Assembly (NCBI RefSeq): GCF_014652375.1 | Contig: NZ_BMYR01000005.1 | Coordinates: forward strand, 62,001 to 126,000 | Direction: 5' to 3' | Length of the DNA stretch: 64,000 nucleotides | Origin: Alishewanella tabrizica | GTDB lineage: Bacteria; Pseudomonadota; Gammaproteobacteria; Enterobacterales; Alteromonadaceae | Part shown: one piece after another, positions 27,514 through 38,194 of the stretch | Layout: the number at the start of each line of letters is the position of its first letter | How positions within the stretch are numbered: position 1 is the first letter of the stretch | The notes under the pieces: model-generated | The model's database searches: none | What the model was told of the DNA's origin: nothing | The model's input: only the letters and a program-made list of their open reading frames with translations | Program-made: the position numbers and the translations under genes

Positions 27514-27852
27514 TTATTTGGTTTTGTTGAGTAACGCTTTTAAATCGGCAAAGGGATTATGGGTAGCGGGTGCAACTTTTTGTTCGGTTGTACCGCCATA
27601 AAGTACAAATTCATGAAATTTATTATGCTCATTGTCGTGGCAATAAATGCATAATAATTCCCAATTACTGCCATCGGCAGGGTTGTTGCTGTGATTATGA
27701 TCGATGTGGTGTACAGTGAGTTCGCGTAAATTAGAGTGCACAAACTCCCTAGCGCAGCGGCCACACACCCATGGATACATTTTTAATGCTTTATCACGGT
27801 AACCTTGTTCCTGTTGTTGATAGGCTTGGGCACCGCTGCTAGTTTTGTTCAT
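27514..27852 (-). CDS. yajD: HNH nuclease family protein YajD
   Basis: This is a 112-residue protein with a zinc-binding HNH fold: WVCGRCAREF supplies the first Cys pair, LTVHHIDHNHSNNPADG the catalytic HH and the middle of the motif, and LLCIYCHDNEH the second Cys pair. Length and sequence match the YajD family of gammaproteobacteria. YajD is conserved but its physiological DNA substrate is not established. It appears monocistronic. Confidence 0.88.
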   Translation of the reverse strand: MNKTSSGAQAYQQQEQGYRDKALKMYPWVCGRCAREFVHSNLRELTVHHIDHNHSNNPADGSNWELLCIYCHDNEHNKFHEFVLYGGTTEQKVAPATHNPFADLKALLNKTK

Positions 27853-28061
27853 GATGGTCCTGATTAACTATGTTATTTAACATGGTATATTGCACTTAGA
27901 AGGTTTGGCTGATACTAACAATTTAATAAGAATATATTCAAGAAACGATCAAGTTTAAACGATGCTTTTGTTGGTTTTTTCTGAGAATTTTGGTGTAAAG
28001 GTATGCACCTCGGCGCCTTTCATTAAAGTGTTACTCATTTTCATCGGCCATGGGGGTAATC

Positions 28062-28979
28062 ATGATTGTTAGACTGCTCTCGATTGCGGCACTTTTACTG
28101 GTAAGTTATCAGCTACTGTCGTTATCATTTGTTGCTAAGCGGCCTGTAGCCTACGTACTAAAAGAATCGGCAGAACAAAGGATGCAGCAGCAACTTTGTC
28201 AAACGCCTGTGCTCTGGCGAATTGGCCAATTGGATTCGGCTTTTGCATTAACCGCAGAACAAGCTGAACAAGCGGCAGCTAATGCCGCTGCTCAGTGGAA
28301 TAAAGCTATTGGCATAGATGTGTTTCGTTATGACAGCGTTAACGGTTTTCCAATAAATTTTCGTTATGATGAGCGCCAGCAAAGGGTGCTGCAGCAAGCT
28401 TTACTACTCCGAAATATTCAGCGCTATGACACTAACATTGAACGCCGAGCTGATGCGCTGGCGCAGCAGAGCGAGTTGTTGCAGCAGCGACAACATGAGT
28501 TTAACCAACAAAGCCAGCAATTTACTGCTGATATTGCTAATTTTCAACAACAAGCGTCGAGAGCCAAATTACAAAACGTTTCTGAATTAGAGCAGAAACA
28601 GCGGCAGTTAGCACAGCGTCAACAGCAGCTGCAACAACAAGCTGAGCAATTAAACGCGCAGCAGATGCAATTAGAGCGGGAATACCTCTATCTGAATGAC
28701 ACCCTGAACGATCGTAATGCCTTACTACAAAATCAGTCAGCGCCCATCGCGGCTGAGGTCGGTTTAATGGAGATCACTAACGGTAAGCGAAGCATGACTA
28801 TTTTTGCTTTTACTACCCTAGCTGCTTTACAACTGACGATAGCGCACGAGTTTGGTCATGCTATGGGGTTGGGGCATACTGATAACAGCGCTGCGTTGAT
28901 GCACTATTCACTTAATCCACGGCAAACGGGTTTAACAGATGCAGATATTATCGCGCTTAAGCAGCAGTGTGGATTTTAA
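28062..28979 (+). CDS. Matrixin-like zinc metalloprotease with internal coiled coil
   Basis: This protein of about 305 residues has an N-terminal hydrophobic anchor or signal (LLSIAALLLVSYQLLSLSFVA). The active site is HEFGHAMGLGHTD near residue 262, the HExxHxxGxxH zinc site of the metzincins, followed by a Met-turn candidate ALMHYSL. Between an N-terminal matrixin half (LWRIGQLDSAFALT...) and the active site lies a Gln/Glu-rich coiled coil of about 100 residues (roughly 120-220) that splits the catalytic fold. The ATG at 28062 has GGGGGT just upstream, better than 28050. It precedes a secreted lipase gene on the same strand. Confidence 0.78.
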   Translation: MIVRLLSIAALLLVSYQLLSLSFVAKRPVAYVLKESAEQRMQQQLCQTPVLWRIGQLDSAFALTAEQAEQAAANAAAQWNKAIGIDVFRYDSVNGFPINFRYDERQQRVLQQALLLRNIQRYDTNIERRADALAQQSELLQQRQHEFNQQSQQFTADIANFQQQASRAKLQNVSELEQKQRQLAQRQQQLQQQAEQLNAQQMQLEREYLYLNDTLNDRNALLQNQSAPIAAEVGLMEITNGKRSMTIFAFTTLAALQLTIAHEFGHAMGLGHTDNSAALMHYSLNPRQTGLTDADIIALKQQCGF

Positions 28980-29010
28980 GCCGCTTTTATCGATATTTTT
29001 GAGATACGCT

Positions 29011-29748
29011 ATGAGAATAATACTGCAAGTGGTTTTACTCCTGATATCTTTTAGCAGTTTCGGTTCTGATTGTGTGGTGTTATTACACGGTTTAGCTCGC
29101 AGTGCTGCGGCAATGGAAACTATGCAACAGGCGCTAGATAATGCAGGTTATTATACGGTTAATGTTGATTATCCGTCGCGCAACTATCCTGTCGAGACGC
29201 TTTCAGCTATGGCAATTCCACCTGCCTTAGCGAAGTGCGAGGCAAACAACAGTGAGCGTATTCACTTTGTTACCCATTCTATGGGCGGTATTTTGTTACG
29301 CGATTATTTGAAAGATCATCGTATTGCTGTCTTAGGGAGAGTGGTCATGTTGGGGCCACCGAACCAGGGCAGCGAGGTTGTTGATACCCTCAAAGATATC
29401 CCAGGTTTTGAGGCCTTTAACGGCCCAGCAGGTATGCAATTAGGAACCAGTAAGACAGACATCCCCAGACAACTGCCTGAGGTTGATTTTGAATTGGGCG
29501 TCATTGCCGGCACCCGCTCAATCAATCTTATGCTATCTACCATGCTGCCTAACCCCGATGATGGTAAGGTCTCAGTGGCAAATACCTACGTTAATGGGAT
29601 GTGCGCACACGTCTCAATAGCGGTGTCGCATCCGTATTTGATGAAACGCCAAGCGGGTATTAAACAAACGCTTTATTTTTTGCAAAACGGCCGCTTCTTT
29701 GGGGAAGAGGCTAAGCAGTTTGATTGCCCGGCGCAAAGCGCGCTGTGA
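29011..29748 (+). CDS. Exported alpha/beta-hydrolase, lipase/esterase-like
   Basis: This is a protein of about 245 residues with a signal peptide (ILQVVLLLISFSSFGS). It has the lipase oxyanion motif CVVLLHGLARSA, the nucleophile elbow THSMGG, and a PPNQGSEVVD segment typical of PGAP1/lipase-2-like hydrolases. The likely Asp is near PNPDDGKVSV and the His near VSIAVSHPYL. It probably acts on lipid esters in the periplasm or outside. A longer start at 28939 would overlap the previous gene and delay the signal peptide, so I use 29011. It is 31 bp from the matrixin gene and could share its transcript. Confidence 0.82.
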   Translation: MRIILQVVLLLISFSSFGSDCVVLLHGLARSAAAMETMQQALDNAGYYTVNVDYPSRNYPVETLSAMAIPPALAKCEANNSERIHFVTHSMGGILLRDYLKDHRIAVLGRVVMLGPPNQGSEVVDTLKDIPGFEAFNGPAGMQLGTSKTDIPRQLPEVDFELGVIAGTRSINLMLSTMLPNPDDGKVSVANTYVNGMCAHVSIAVSHPYLMKRQAGIKQTLYFLQNGRFFGEEAKQFDCPAQSAL

Positions 29749-29763
29749 TTATTAACCGCGTTA

Positions 29764-29793
29764 TTCGCCTTTCCCCACGACACCTTGTATAAT
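29764..29793 (+). promoter_or_regulatory. Candidate promoter of ygiQ
   Basis: A perfect -10 box TATAAT lies at 29788-29793, 32 bp before the ygiQ start codon. The best -35 is TTCGCC at 29764-29769 with an 18-bp spacer, a poor match, so the -10 carries most of the evidence. Confidence 0.45.
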
Positions 29794-29825
29794 GCGCGCC
29801 CATGTTCCACTTAGGTGTTTAAATT

Positions 29826-32129
29826 ATGTCCATTTCTGCTACGTCTTCTTCTCGCAAATCTGCTCCTGTAGCTCGGATGGCGCCTGATCGTGATTTATTT
29901 TCTTATCCTAAGTATTGGGCAGAATGTTTTGGTACAGCGCCGTTTTTACCCATGTCCCGCAAAGAAATGGACGAGCTAGGCTGGGACAGTTGTGATGTGA
30001 TTTTGGTTGTAGGTGATGCTTATGTGGATCACCCTAGCTTTGGTATGGCGGTAGTGGGCCGTATGCTAGAAGCCCAAGGTTATCGGGTTGGTCTTATTTG
30101 CCAACCCGATTGGCATAGCAAAGACGACTTTATGCGTTTGGGCAAGCCGAACCTATTTTTTGGCGTGTCTGCCGGAAATATGGACTCGATGATTAACCGC
30201 TATACTGCCGATAAAAAACTGCGCCACGATGATGCCTATACCGCCGGTGATATTGGTGGCAAACGGCCTGATCGCGCAGTAACGGTATATACCCAGCGTT
30301 GTAAAGAAGCATTTAAAGATGTTCCGGTCATTATCGGCGGTATCGAAGCCAGTTTACGCCGCATTGCCCACTATGATTATTGGTCTGAAAAGGTACGTCG
30401 TTCAGTCATTTTCGATGCCAAGGCCGACATCCTAATTTACGGTAACGCCGAGCGACCATTAATTGAAGTGGCCTATCGGCTTGCCAGTGGTGTGCCGGTG
30501 AGTGATATTCAAGATGTGCGCGGTACGGCGGTCATTCGTAAAGAAGCCTTACCCGGCTGGCGTGGCGTCGATTCTACTGCACTGGATAAAATTGGTAAGA
30601 TTGATCCTATTCCAAATCCTTATGGCGCCGATGATATGGGCTGCAGTAGCTACTCAGAATTTGCCAAAGCCGGTATCGATTTAACCAAACCGGTTGAAGT
30701 GGAAGCTAAACCTATATTGGTCCAACCTGCGCGGCAAAAACCGTGGGAACAAACCTACGTTAAACTACCAGCCTTTGAGCAAGTGAGCGTCAATAAACCT
30801 TTATATGCCCATGCGTCACGCATTTTACATCAGGAAACGAATCCAGGCTGTGCTCGCGCCATTATGCAGCGCCATGGTGATCGCCATATTTGGGTGAATC
30901 CCCCGGCATTTCCCCTGAGCACCGAAGAGATGGATTTAGTGTTTGGTTTACCCTATCAGCGGGTACCGCATCCGGTGTATGGCAAAGAAAAAATTCCTGC
31001 GTATGAGATGATTAAAACGTCGGTCAATATTATGCGTGGTTGTTTTGGTGGCTGTTCGTTCTGTTCTATTACCGAGCATGAAGGACGTATTATTCAAAGC
31101 CGCTCGAAAGAATCTATTATGCGCGAAATCCAAGACATTCGCGACAAAGTACCGGGTTTTACCGGCGTTATCTCTGATTTAGGTGGCCCAACGGCCAACA
31201 TGTATCGCTTAAATTGTAAAAACCCGAAAGCCGAGCAAACCTGTCGGCGGCCATCCTGCGTTTATCCAACCATTTGTGAACATATGGATACTGATCAAAG
31301 CCCTACGGTTGAGCTGTATCGTGAGGCGCGTAATTTACCGGGGATCAAGAAAGTATTGATTGCCTCTGGGGTTCGTTACGACTTGGCAGTAGAAGATCCG
31401 AATTACGTGCGTGAGCTGGTGCAGCATCATGTGGGTGGTTATTTAAAAATTGCGCCAGAGCATACCGAAAACGGGCCATTATCTAAGATGATGAAGCCTG
31501 GTATGGGAGCGTACGACAAATTTAAAGAAATGTTTGACCGCTTTAGTAAAGAGGCGGGTAAAGAACAGTATTTGATCCCGTATTTTATTGCTTCACACCC
31601 AGGCACCACAGATCTCGATATGGTGAATTTAGCGTTATGGCTAAAAGCGCGGGATTTTAGATTGGATCAAGTTCAGAATTTTTACCCAAGCCCGATGGCG
31701 AATGCGACTACCATTTACCATACTGAAATGAATTCGCTGAAAAATATCAATAAAGCGAACACGGAAGTGGTAGCGGTTCCTAAAGGCGAGCGGCAACGCC
31801 GATTACACAAAGCGATTTTGCGTTATCACGATCCAAAGGGGTGGCCGATGATCCGCGAAGCGTTGATTCGGTTAAATATGTCGCACCTTATTGGTCGTGG
31901 TAAAGACTGTTTGGTGCCACCTGAAACGAAAGATGAGCTGCAACAAAAACCGCAGCGAGGCGGAAAACCTGCGCTCACTCGGCATACTGGATTAAATCCT
32001 GCGGCTAAAGCGACCAAACCTTATAGCAAAGCAAAACCAGCGACCAAAGCCGTATCGACGCAAGGAAGCCACTCGCAACCTGCAAGCAAAAAAGCAGGAG
32101 CGAAGGGAGGTGCAAGCAAGCCACGATAG
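29826..32129 (+). CDS. ygiQ: YgiQ family radical SAM protein
   Basis: This is a 767-residue radical SAM enzyme. It has an N-terminal domain with [19 protein letters not shown], then the radical SAM core with the cluster motif CFGGCSFC near residue 405. A later Cys set ([21 protein letters not shown]) could bind a second cluster. The C-terminal 60 residues are Lys/Ala/Ser-rich and probably disordered. Length and motifs match E. coli YgiQ. The reaction is not established. The gene appears to stand alone: a hairpin at 32188-32228 separates it from the alpha-2-macroglobulin gene. Confidence 0.93.
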   Translation: MSISATSSSRKSAPVARMAPDRDLFSYPKYWAECFGTAPFLPMSRKEMDELGWDSCDVILVVGDAYVDHPSFGMAVVGRMLEAQGYRVGLICQPDWHSKDDFMRLGKPNLFFGVSAGNMDSMINRYTADKKLRHDDAYTAGDIGGKRPDRAVTVYTQRCKEAFKDVPVIIGGIEASLRRIAHYDYWSEKVRRSVIFDAKADILIYGNAERPLIEVAYRLASGVPVSDIQDVRGTAVIRKEALPGWRGVDSTALDKIGKIDPIPNPYGADDMGCSSYSEFAKAGIDLTKPVEVEAKPILVQPARQKPWEQTYVKLPAFEQVSVNKPLYAHASRILHQETNPGCARAIMQRHGDRHIWVNPPAFPLSTEEMDLVFGLPYQRVPHPVYGKEKIPAYEMIKTSVNIMRGCFGGCSFCSITEHEGRIIQSRSKESIMREIQDIRDKVPGFTGVISDLGGPTANMYRLNCKNPKAEQTCRRPSCVYPTICEHMDTDQSPTVELYREARNLPGIKKVLIASGVRYDLAVEDPNYVRELVQHHVGGYLKIAPEHTENGPLSKMMKPGMGAYDKFKEMFDRFSKEAGKEQYLIPYFIASHPGTTDLDMVNLALWLKARDFRLDQVQNFYPSPMANATTIYHTEMNSLKNINKANTEVVAVPKGERQRRLHKAILRYHDPKGWPMIREALIRLNMSHLIGRGKDCLVPPETKDELQQKPQRGGKPALTRHTGLNPAAKATKPYSKAKPATKAVSTQGSHSQPASKKAGAKGGASKPR

Positions 32130-32187
32130 TGGCACTTGCTCCATTGCGTTTCACCCAGTGATTGACTTGGTAAAGTTATCCACACGC

Positions 32188-32228
32188 CTTATCAACACGA
32201 CTTTAGCACCTATTGTCGTGTTGATAAG
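32188..32228. repeat. Perfect 14-bp inverted repeat, hairpin
   Basis: CTTATCAACACGAC and GTCGTGTTGATAAG flank a 13-nt loop between ygiQ and the alpha-2-macroglobulin gene. No T run follows on either strand, so it is not a textbook intrinsic terminator. Confidence 0.7.
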
Positions 32229-32320
32229 TTAAGATGAAGAAGTTCATCAGTTATTAATGTTTTACCGCTATACTTAGGCTAGTTTGCCCTCATTTTGCTT
32301 CGCATAAACAAGGAAAGGTT

Positions 32321-35300
32321 ATGTCTGCTCCGTCTTTTCTCTCGCGTGTTTTTGGTGAATTTAGCTGGTCGGCGCCAGCCTGGCTTGCTGCCCTTGCGCT
32401 TTCTGCCCGAGCTAAACCTGTAGCATTTTTGGTAAAAGCCGTTGCGGTAGTGCTGCTGGTTGCAGCGAGCTTTTGGGCCGTGCAGTATTATCGGCATTTA
32501 CCGGCCGCTCCCAAAGTTTATGCGGACCTTACGGCACCGGTTTTGGGTGAATATCGCGATGGCAAAGAACAGCCCACACCCTTAATCTTGCGTTTTTATC
32601 AGCCACAGAAAGACATGTTTGAAGGCGATAGCCAAGATCCCTCACGCATGTTGCCAGGACCGCACTTGCCCACCCAACCCACGTCCGCCTTAAGCGCTGC
32701 TAAGTTGGCGTTAGTGGGAGAAAAGCTGCCTGCAGGTGATACACTTAAGCCAGCCATTGCTGGATTTTGGCAATGGCTGGATGATAATACGCTGCAATTC
32801 GTGCCAGAAACTGCTTGGCCAGCGGGGCAAACTTATCAGGTAAATTTACCCAAAGCGTGGTTTGCTGATGGGTTATCTTTGGCTGAGCGCAGCTGGCAAT
32901 TTAGCAGTGCTGAATTAACAGCACAACTGCAAGATCTGCGTTTGTATCAGGATCCTGAGCAATTGCCGGTGCGAAAAGTATTAGCGACGCTGGCGTTTAG
33001 TCATGCTGTTACCGAGCAAAGTGTTCGTGCCGCCACAACGCTGCGTTTACCTAAGAGTGGCGCGCGGGCTGGCGATACTCCCCAAATGCTGTCTTATACC
33101 TTACAAGCGGCTGAGCAAGATCGCGTATGGTATCTGCAAAGTGATGCCATAAGCTTACCCGAGCAAGAGCAGTTTTTGACTTTGCAATTGGCTGGTGGGG
33201 TCACTGCTGCAGTGGGCGCGGGTAAAATGCAAACGATGCAAGAGCAAACACTGCGTATTCCCGATGGCGCCACGGTGTTACAGGTCGTTACTGCGCAAAT
33301 TCAACTGGTGAGAAATGCGCAAGATGAACCTGAGCAAGTATTACAATTAAGTTTGACGGAGCGGGTACGTTATACCGAGTTAGCTAAGCACCTTAGTGTG
33401 TATTTGTTGCCACCAAAACCGAATAAACAAAGTTGGTCTGCTGCGGAACTCACTGCCGCCTTGTTACAGCGTGCTGAAAACCTTACTTATGAATTGGCAC
33501 CTGGGGCATTTGAACATGCGCAAGATTTTGCTGTATCACTCGATTTACCGGTTAACCGGCAAGTGGCTATAGTCGTTACTGCAGGCTTGTCTGGTTTAGA
33601 TCAGTACCAATTAACGAAACCCTTCCAAAGTGTGTTAACGCTACCAGAGTACCCCAGAGAAGCAAAAATTGGCGGTGAGGGGGCTGTATTGTTGTTGTCG
33701 GGCGAACAAAAACTGCAATTAATTAGCCGTGGGGTTCCGCAACTAAAAGTTCGGCTTGCTAAAGTGTTACCGCAACATGTAAACCATTTAATTAGCCAAA
33801 GTGGCGGCGATGTCAGTAATCCCTTTTTTTACAATTATAGCTTTGGGCCTGAAAATGTAGCCGAGGTAACGGAGCACGTGCTAAGTGCCAATATTCGTGA
33901 ACCGCAACGCAATCAATTTTTAAGCTTTGATTTGCAGCCCCATTTACAGCGTGCAGGGATGGGCGTCTACTTTGTTGAGCTTTATCAGCATAATCGTGAA
34001 CATCCGCAATGGCGTGGCGATGTGTTAGACAAACGCTTGGTGTTAGTCACCGATTTGGGCTTAATGGTAAAACACCAAAATGACAGCAGTCAGCGAGTGT
34101 TTGTTATGTCGCTACTGAGCGGTGAGCCGGTGGCTGGCGCAGAGGTGCAGCTTTTAGGACGCAATGGCTTGCCGGTATTAAGCGCCACAACGGATGCACA
34201 GGGGCAGGCGCAACTGGGTGTGACGCAAGGCTTGCAAGGCGCACAGCAACCAGTGGTGTATTTAGTTAGCGCTAAGCAAAATGGCCAAACAGATAGCACC
34301 TTTATTCCCTATGATCGCTATAGCCGTCAGCTAGACTTTTCCCGTTTTGCAATTGAAGGGGAATATCAATCGTCGCAGCCTGATCAGCTAAAAGCTTTTC
34401 TGTTTAGTGATCGCGGTATTTATCGACCTGGCGAGCAAGTTCATCTGGCCAGTATTATTCGCCGCAGCGATTTAGATCCTGTTAACGCGGCAAACCTGTC
34501 GTTACAACTTACGGTAAATGGCCCCCGAGGGAATACGGTACAACAACAAAAATTTACCTTATCGCCACGTGGCTTACAAACCTTTAGTTTAAACACTGCG
34601 CAGTACAGCGACACAGGTGAATATTGGGCAGCTATACAGCTATTGGATGCGCAGGGGCGTACTCAGCAGCATTTGGGCGATATGCATTTTTCGGTAGAAG
34701 AGTTTTTACCGGATACCTTAAAAATTAGCAGTACCTTTAATCAACAGGCTACAGGCTGGTTGTTGCCAGAGGCGTTGGCATTGGAGGTGCAATTAGATAA
34801 CTTATTTGGCAGTGCGGCGCAGCAACGCCGCGTTACTGCACGCTATGAGCTGATCCCCAGTGCCTTTGAATTTGAGCAGTATCCCGAATATCGCTTTGGT
34901 TTAAAAAACGATGATAGTGTGGTTCGTCAGCGCGAAACGTTACCAGAGCAACAAACGGACAGTGCAGGGCAGGTAAATTTTAGCCTGCCATTACAACGCT
35001 TTAGTGGTGGACAATGGCGTTTGCAGCTGTACATAGATGGGTTTGATGGCGCTGGTGGTCGTGCTGTGCAACATGGCCGTGCCACTTTGCTTGCCGCCAG
35101 TCCAATTCTGGTTGGGGTAAAGGCTGATGGTGATTTGGGATTTTTACAGCAAGCCCAAGCTCGGCAATTGCATTTTGTGGCAGTTGATCAGCAGTTGGCC
35201 TTGCAAGCTCAAACGGAACTTACTTTTAAATTGGTGCAAAAAACGCCCTTATCCAGTTTAGTAAAGCAAGCTGATGGCAGTTTGCAGTATCAAACTGTGC

Positions 35301-38179
35301 TGCAGCAAAAAGTCTTAAGTGAACAGCCGTTTGCCATACCAGAGCAGGGTGTTAGTTACACCCTTAATACGGCTGAGCCGGGCGAATATCAGCTGCAGTT
35401 GTTCAATAATTCTGGCGAGCTGCTTAGTCAAACGGAGTATACCGTGGTGGGTGCCGCTAATGTAACGGCAAAACTGGAGCAAAATGCCCAATTACAATTA
35501 ACACTGAGTAAAACCGATTATCAAGTAGGCGAGTGGCTAGAGTTTAGTGTCACCGCGCCTTACCTTGGTAGCGGTTTAATTACGATTGAAACCGATAAAG
35601 TGGAAGCCTTCAGTTGGTTTAAAGCTGACAGTAGCCACAGTGTGCAGCGCATTCAAGTGCCGCCGGGATTGCAGGGGAATGCTTATTTAAACGTCAGTTT
35701 TGTCCGTGCTGCCGGTGCGCCAGAGTTATTACTCAGCCCGCTGAGTTATGCCGTGCAGCCGTTTAATATTGCCCGCACCGATCGTGAATTACGTCTCACT
35801 TTAACCGCGCCCGAGCTGGTGCGACCCGGTAAAGAATTTTCAATTTCGTTAAATAGCAACCAGCCTGCGGATGTGCTGCTGTATGGCGTAGATGTGGGGA
35901 TCTTGCAGGTAGCCGATTATGACTTACCGGATCCTTTAGGCTTCTTTTTACAAAAGCGGGCGCTACAGGTGCGCAGTATGCAAATGCTCGATTTAGTCTT
36001 GCCAGAGTTTAGTGCTTTACAGCGGCTACGGGCGGGGATCGGCGGCGATCGAGAGCGTATCATGGTTACAGGTTCAAGAATGGATGCTAACCTCAATCCG
36101 TTTGCCCGACGCGTCGATCAGCCCGGCGTGTTCTGGCTGGGGGTGGTAAAAACCGATAGCACAGGCACCGTGCACCAAGCGCGGTTGCCAGACACCTTTA
36201 CCGGCGCAGTAAAACTAATGGCGGTAGCGGTATCAGAACACGCATTGGGGGCGACTAGTCAAGATATTCGGGTACGAGGTCCTTTTGTGTTGCAGCCAGA
36301 TGTGTTGACGGTGGTAGCGCCAGAGGATGAATTTGACATCAGTTTGTCGGTGACTAATCTGCTGCAAGGCTCTGGTGATGCCTTAGCATTAACCCTGACA
36401 ACCACCGTGAGTGAAGGATTAAGGTTACTGTCGGCATCAAGCCAGCAGATCACTGTGGCAGAGGGTAGCGAACAGGCCTTGCGAATGCGTCTAAAAGCGG
36501 GCGCCTTGCAAGACGCAGCCACGCTGGGTGAAGCCCGTGTGCGCTTTACTGTGGCGACAGCTGATGGACAAGAAAGTGCCACGCGCGAGCTTGGTGTTAG
36601 TATTCGCCCAGCGGTGCCCTATTTGCGCCAGCTTACCTTTGGCCACAGTGCGCGTGGCCAGCAAAATTTAGCGACCACGCCACTATTACCGGTTCTTGCT
36701 GAGCGACAGTTAACTGCAGGCAGCAGCCCATTATTATTAGTTGATAGATTAAGCCATTATTTGGATACCTATCCACATGGCTGTACCGAGCAAATGGTCA
36801 GTCAGGTTTTCCCATGGATCCCATTGGTGCAGCAGCCACATTTTCAGGCGCAATGGCCGCAGTTAAACGAAAGATTTGCTAAGGTGCTGCAGGCGTTATC
36901 TGAGCGGCAACAAAGCGATGGCGGTTTTGCATTTTGGCCAGGGCAATCTTACAGTGCTGAATTTCCCTCGGTGTATGTGATCCAGTTTTTAATTGAAGCA
37001 GAGCAACAAGGCTTTGCGGTGCCGCATTACCTACTTGATCGCGCCTTAAATTATTTACGCAGCCTTAGTCGGTTAAATGGCGCTAATTTATACCAAGCAA
37101 GGTTACGGGCGCAGGCGATTTATTTGTTAAGTGTAAAAGGCGAGCAAGTGAGTAATGCCCTCACCAGCTTACATGAGCGATTAGAGCAACAACATGAAAA
37201 CCGCTGGCAATCTGACAGTACAGCGGTTTATATGGCGGCCAGCTATCAATTATTGCAACAACCGGCATTGGCAGAAAGTTTGATCAGAAACTATCGGCCG
37301 GGTCAGGTATCGCAATTAGAACGCAATTATCAACCGGCTAGCCAAAATGTGCAGCCGTTTGCTAGTAGCCAGTTCCAATCGCAGTTTAATTTAGATAGCC
37401 AATATTTGTATCTGTTAGCACGGCATTTTCCAGAGCGGGCAAAACAGCTTACTAGCGCACAAATTTTGGCGCAGCTCGCACCGCTGTTTGCTGGCGATTA
37501 TCATACACAAGCTGCAGCCTACAGTATTTTGGCGTTATCGGCTTACGCTAAGGTAACGACAGCGTCGGCGCAAGCCTTACCGCAGTTATTGGCAGATGGT
37601 CAGGCGTTAGCTCTTATGGATAATGTGCCGTATGCCAGCGCTCAAAGTAGCGATGACATTAAACAATTGGCCATAAAGGCGGATTACCCGCTGTTTTATG
37701 CGCTATCTGAACACGGCTACGCCACAACGTTACCCACTAAGTCTGTTGCAGATGGATTGGAGTTAGTACGGGATTATTTAGATAACGAAGGTAATAAAGT
37801 GACCACGATTCGCCAAGGACAGGTATTGACCGTACGGCTTAGGATCCGCAGTTTGGGCAAAGAAACAATACCTAATGTGGTGGTAACTGACTTATTGCCA
37901 GCCGGCTTTGAAGTGGTTCGCAGCTCAGTTCCTCGACAAAGCAACGTTTGGCAGGCCGATTATTTAGATATTCGTGAAGATCGCATAGTGTGGTACGGCA
38001 GCTTTGCGCCACAAATGACGGAGCTAAGCTATCAAGTACGCGTTAGTGCTGCGGGCGCGTTTACCGTGCCGGTGGCGTCAGCAGAGGCGATGTACGATAG
38101 TCGTATTCGGGCACAAACAGCTGCAGGCACCCTAAGCGTTGGCGCATATCAAGCGCCTACAGCGGCCAGCCAACCCTAA
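32321..38179 (+). CDS. Bacterial alpha-2-macroglobulin with thioester motif (YfhM-like)
   Basis: This is a 1952-residue periplasmic protease trap. After a single N-terminal membrane anchor (VAFLVKAVAVVLLVAASFWAVQYY) come macroglobulin-type domains, a bait region, and the thioester domain with HGCTEQ near residue 1488, the CxEQ motif that crosslinks attacking proteases. The C-terminal receptor-like domain contains VVVTDLLPAGFEV. E. coli YfhM is a lipoprotein of about 1650 residues; this one is longer and uses a transmembrane anchor with no lipobox. AAGGAAAGG precedes the ATG. The pbpC gene follows, the standard pairing thought to guard the envelope when peptidoglycan is breached. Confidence 0.92.
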   Translation: MSAPSFLSRVFGEFSWSAPAWLAALALSARAKPVAFLVKAVAVVLLVAASFWAVQYYRHLPAAPKVYADLTAPVLGEYRDGKEQPTPLILRFYQPQKDMFEGDSQDPSRMLPGPHLPTQPTSALSAAKLALVGEKLPAGDTLKPAIAGFWQWLDDNTLQFVPETAWPAGQTYQVNLPKAWFADGLSLAERSWQFSSAELTAQLQDLRLYQDPEQLPVRKVLATLAFSHAVTEQSVRAATTLRLPKSGARAGDTPQMLSYTLQAAEQDRVWYLQSDAISLPEQEQFLTLQLAGGVTAAVGAGKMQTMQEQTLRIPDGATVLQVVTAQIQLVRNAQDEPEQVLQLSLTERVRYTELAKHLSVYLLPPKPNKQSWSAAELTAALLQRAENLTYELAPGAFEHAQDFAVSLDLPVNRQVAIVVTAGLSGLDQYQLTKPFQSVLTLPEYPREAKIGGEGAVLLLSGEQKLQLISRGVPQLKVRLAKVLPQHVNHLISQSGGDVSNPFFYNYSFGPENVAEVTEHVLSANIREPQRNQFLSFDLQPHLQRAGMGVYFVELYQHNREHPQWRGDVLDKRLVLVTDLGLMVKHQNDSSQRVFVMSLLSGEPVAGAEVQLLGRNGLPVLSATTDAQGQAQLGVTQGLQGAQQPVVYLVSAKQNGQTDSTFIPYDRYSRQLDFSRFAIEGEYQSSQPDQLKAFLFSDRGIYRPGEQVHLASIIRRSDLDPVNAANLSLQLTVNGPRGNTVQQQKFTLSPRGLQTFSLNTAQYSDTGEYWAAIQLLDAQGRTQQHLGDMHFSVEEFLPDTLKISSTFNQQATGWLLPEALALEVQLDNLFGSAAQQRRVTARYELIPSAFEFEQYPEYRFGLKNDDSVVRQRETLPEQQTDSAGQVNFSLPLQRFSGGQWRLQLYIDGFDGAGGRAVQHGRATLLAASPILVGVKADGDLGFLQQAQARQLHFVAVDQQLALQAQTELTFKLVQKTPLSSLVKQADGSLQYQTVLQQKVLSEQPFAIPEQGVSYTLNTAEPGEYQLQLFNNSGELLSQTEYTVVGAANVTAKLEQNAQLQLTLSKTDYQVGEWLEFSVTAPYLGSGLITIETDKVEAFSWFKADSSHSVQRIQVPPGLQGNAYLNVSFVRAAGAPELLLSPLSYAVQPFNIARTDRELRLTLTAPELVRPGKEFSISLNSNQPADVLLYGVDVGILQVADYDLPDPLGFFLQKRALQVRSMQMLDLVLPEFSALQRLRAGIGGDRERIMVTGSRMDANLNPFARRVDQPGVFWLGVVKTDSTGTVHQARLPDTFTGAVKLMAVAVSEHALGATSQDIRVRGPFVLQPDVLTVVAPEDEFDISLSVTNLLQGSGDALALTLTTTVSEGLRLLSASSQQITVAEGSEQALRMRLKAGALQDAATLGEARVRFTVATADGQESATRELGVSIRPAVPYLRQLTFGHSARGQQNLATTPLLPVLAERQLTAGSSPLLLVDRLSHYLDTYPHGCTEQMVSQVFPWIPLVQQPHFQAQWPQLNERFAKVLQALSERQQSDGGFAFWPGQSYSAEFPSVYVIQFLIEAEQQGFAVPHYLLDRALNYLRSLSRLNGANLYQARLRAQAIYLLSVKGEQVSNALTSLHERLEQQHENRWQSDSTAVYMAASYQLLQQPALAESLIRNYRPGQVSQLERNYQPASQNVQPFASSQFQSQFNLDSQYLYLLARHFPERAKQLTSAQILAQLAPLFAGDYHTQAAAYSILALSAYAKVTTASAQALPQLLADGQALALMDNVPYASAQSSDDIKQLAIKADYPLFYALSEHGYATTLPTKSVADGLELVRDYLDNEGNKVTTIRQGQVLTVRLRIRSLGKETIPNVVVTDLLPAGFEVVRSSVPRQSNVWQADYLDIREDRIVWYGSFAPQMTELSYQVRVSAAGAFTVPVASAEAMYDSRIRAQTAAGTLSVGAYQAPTAASQP

Positions 38180-38194
38180 TCTAGAGTGGCACTC

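Noticed and set aside
28939-29010. Longer start for the second exported lipase
   Set aside because: It overlaps the metalloprotease gene and moves the signal peptide inward.
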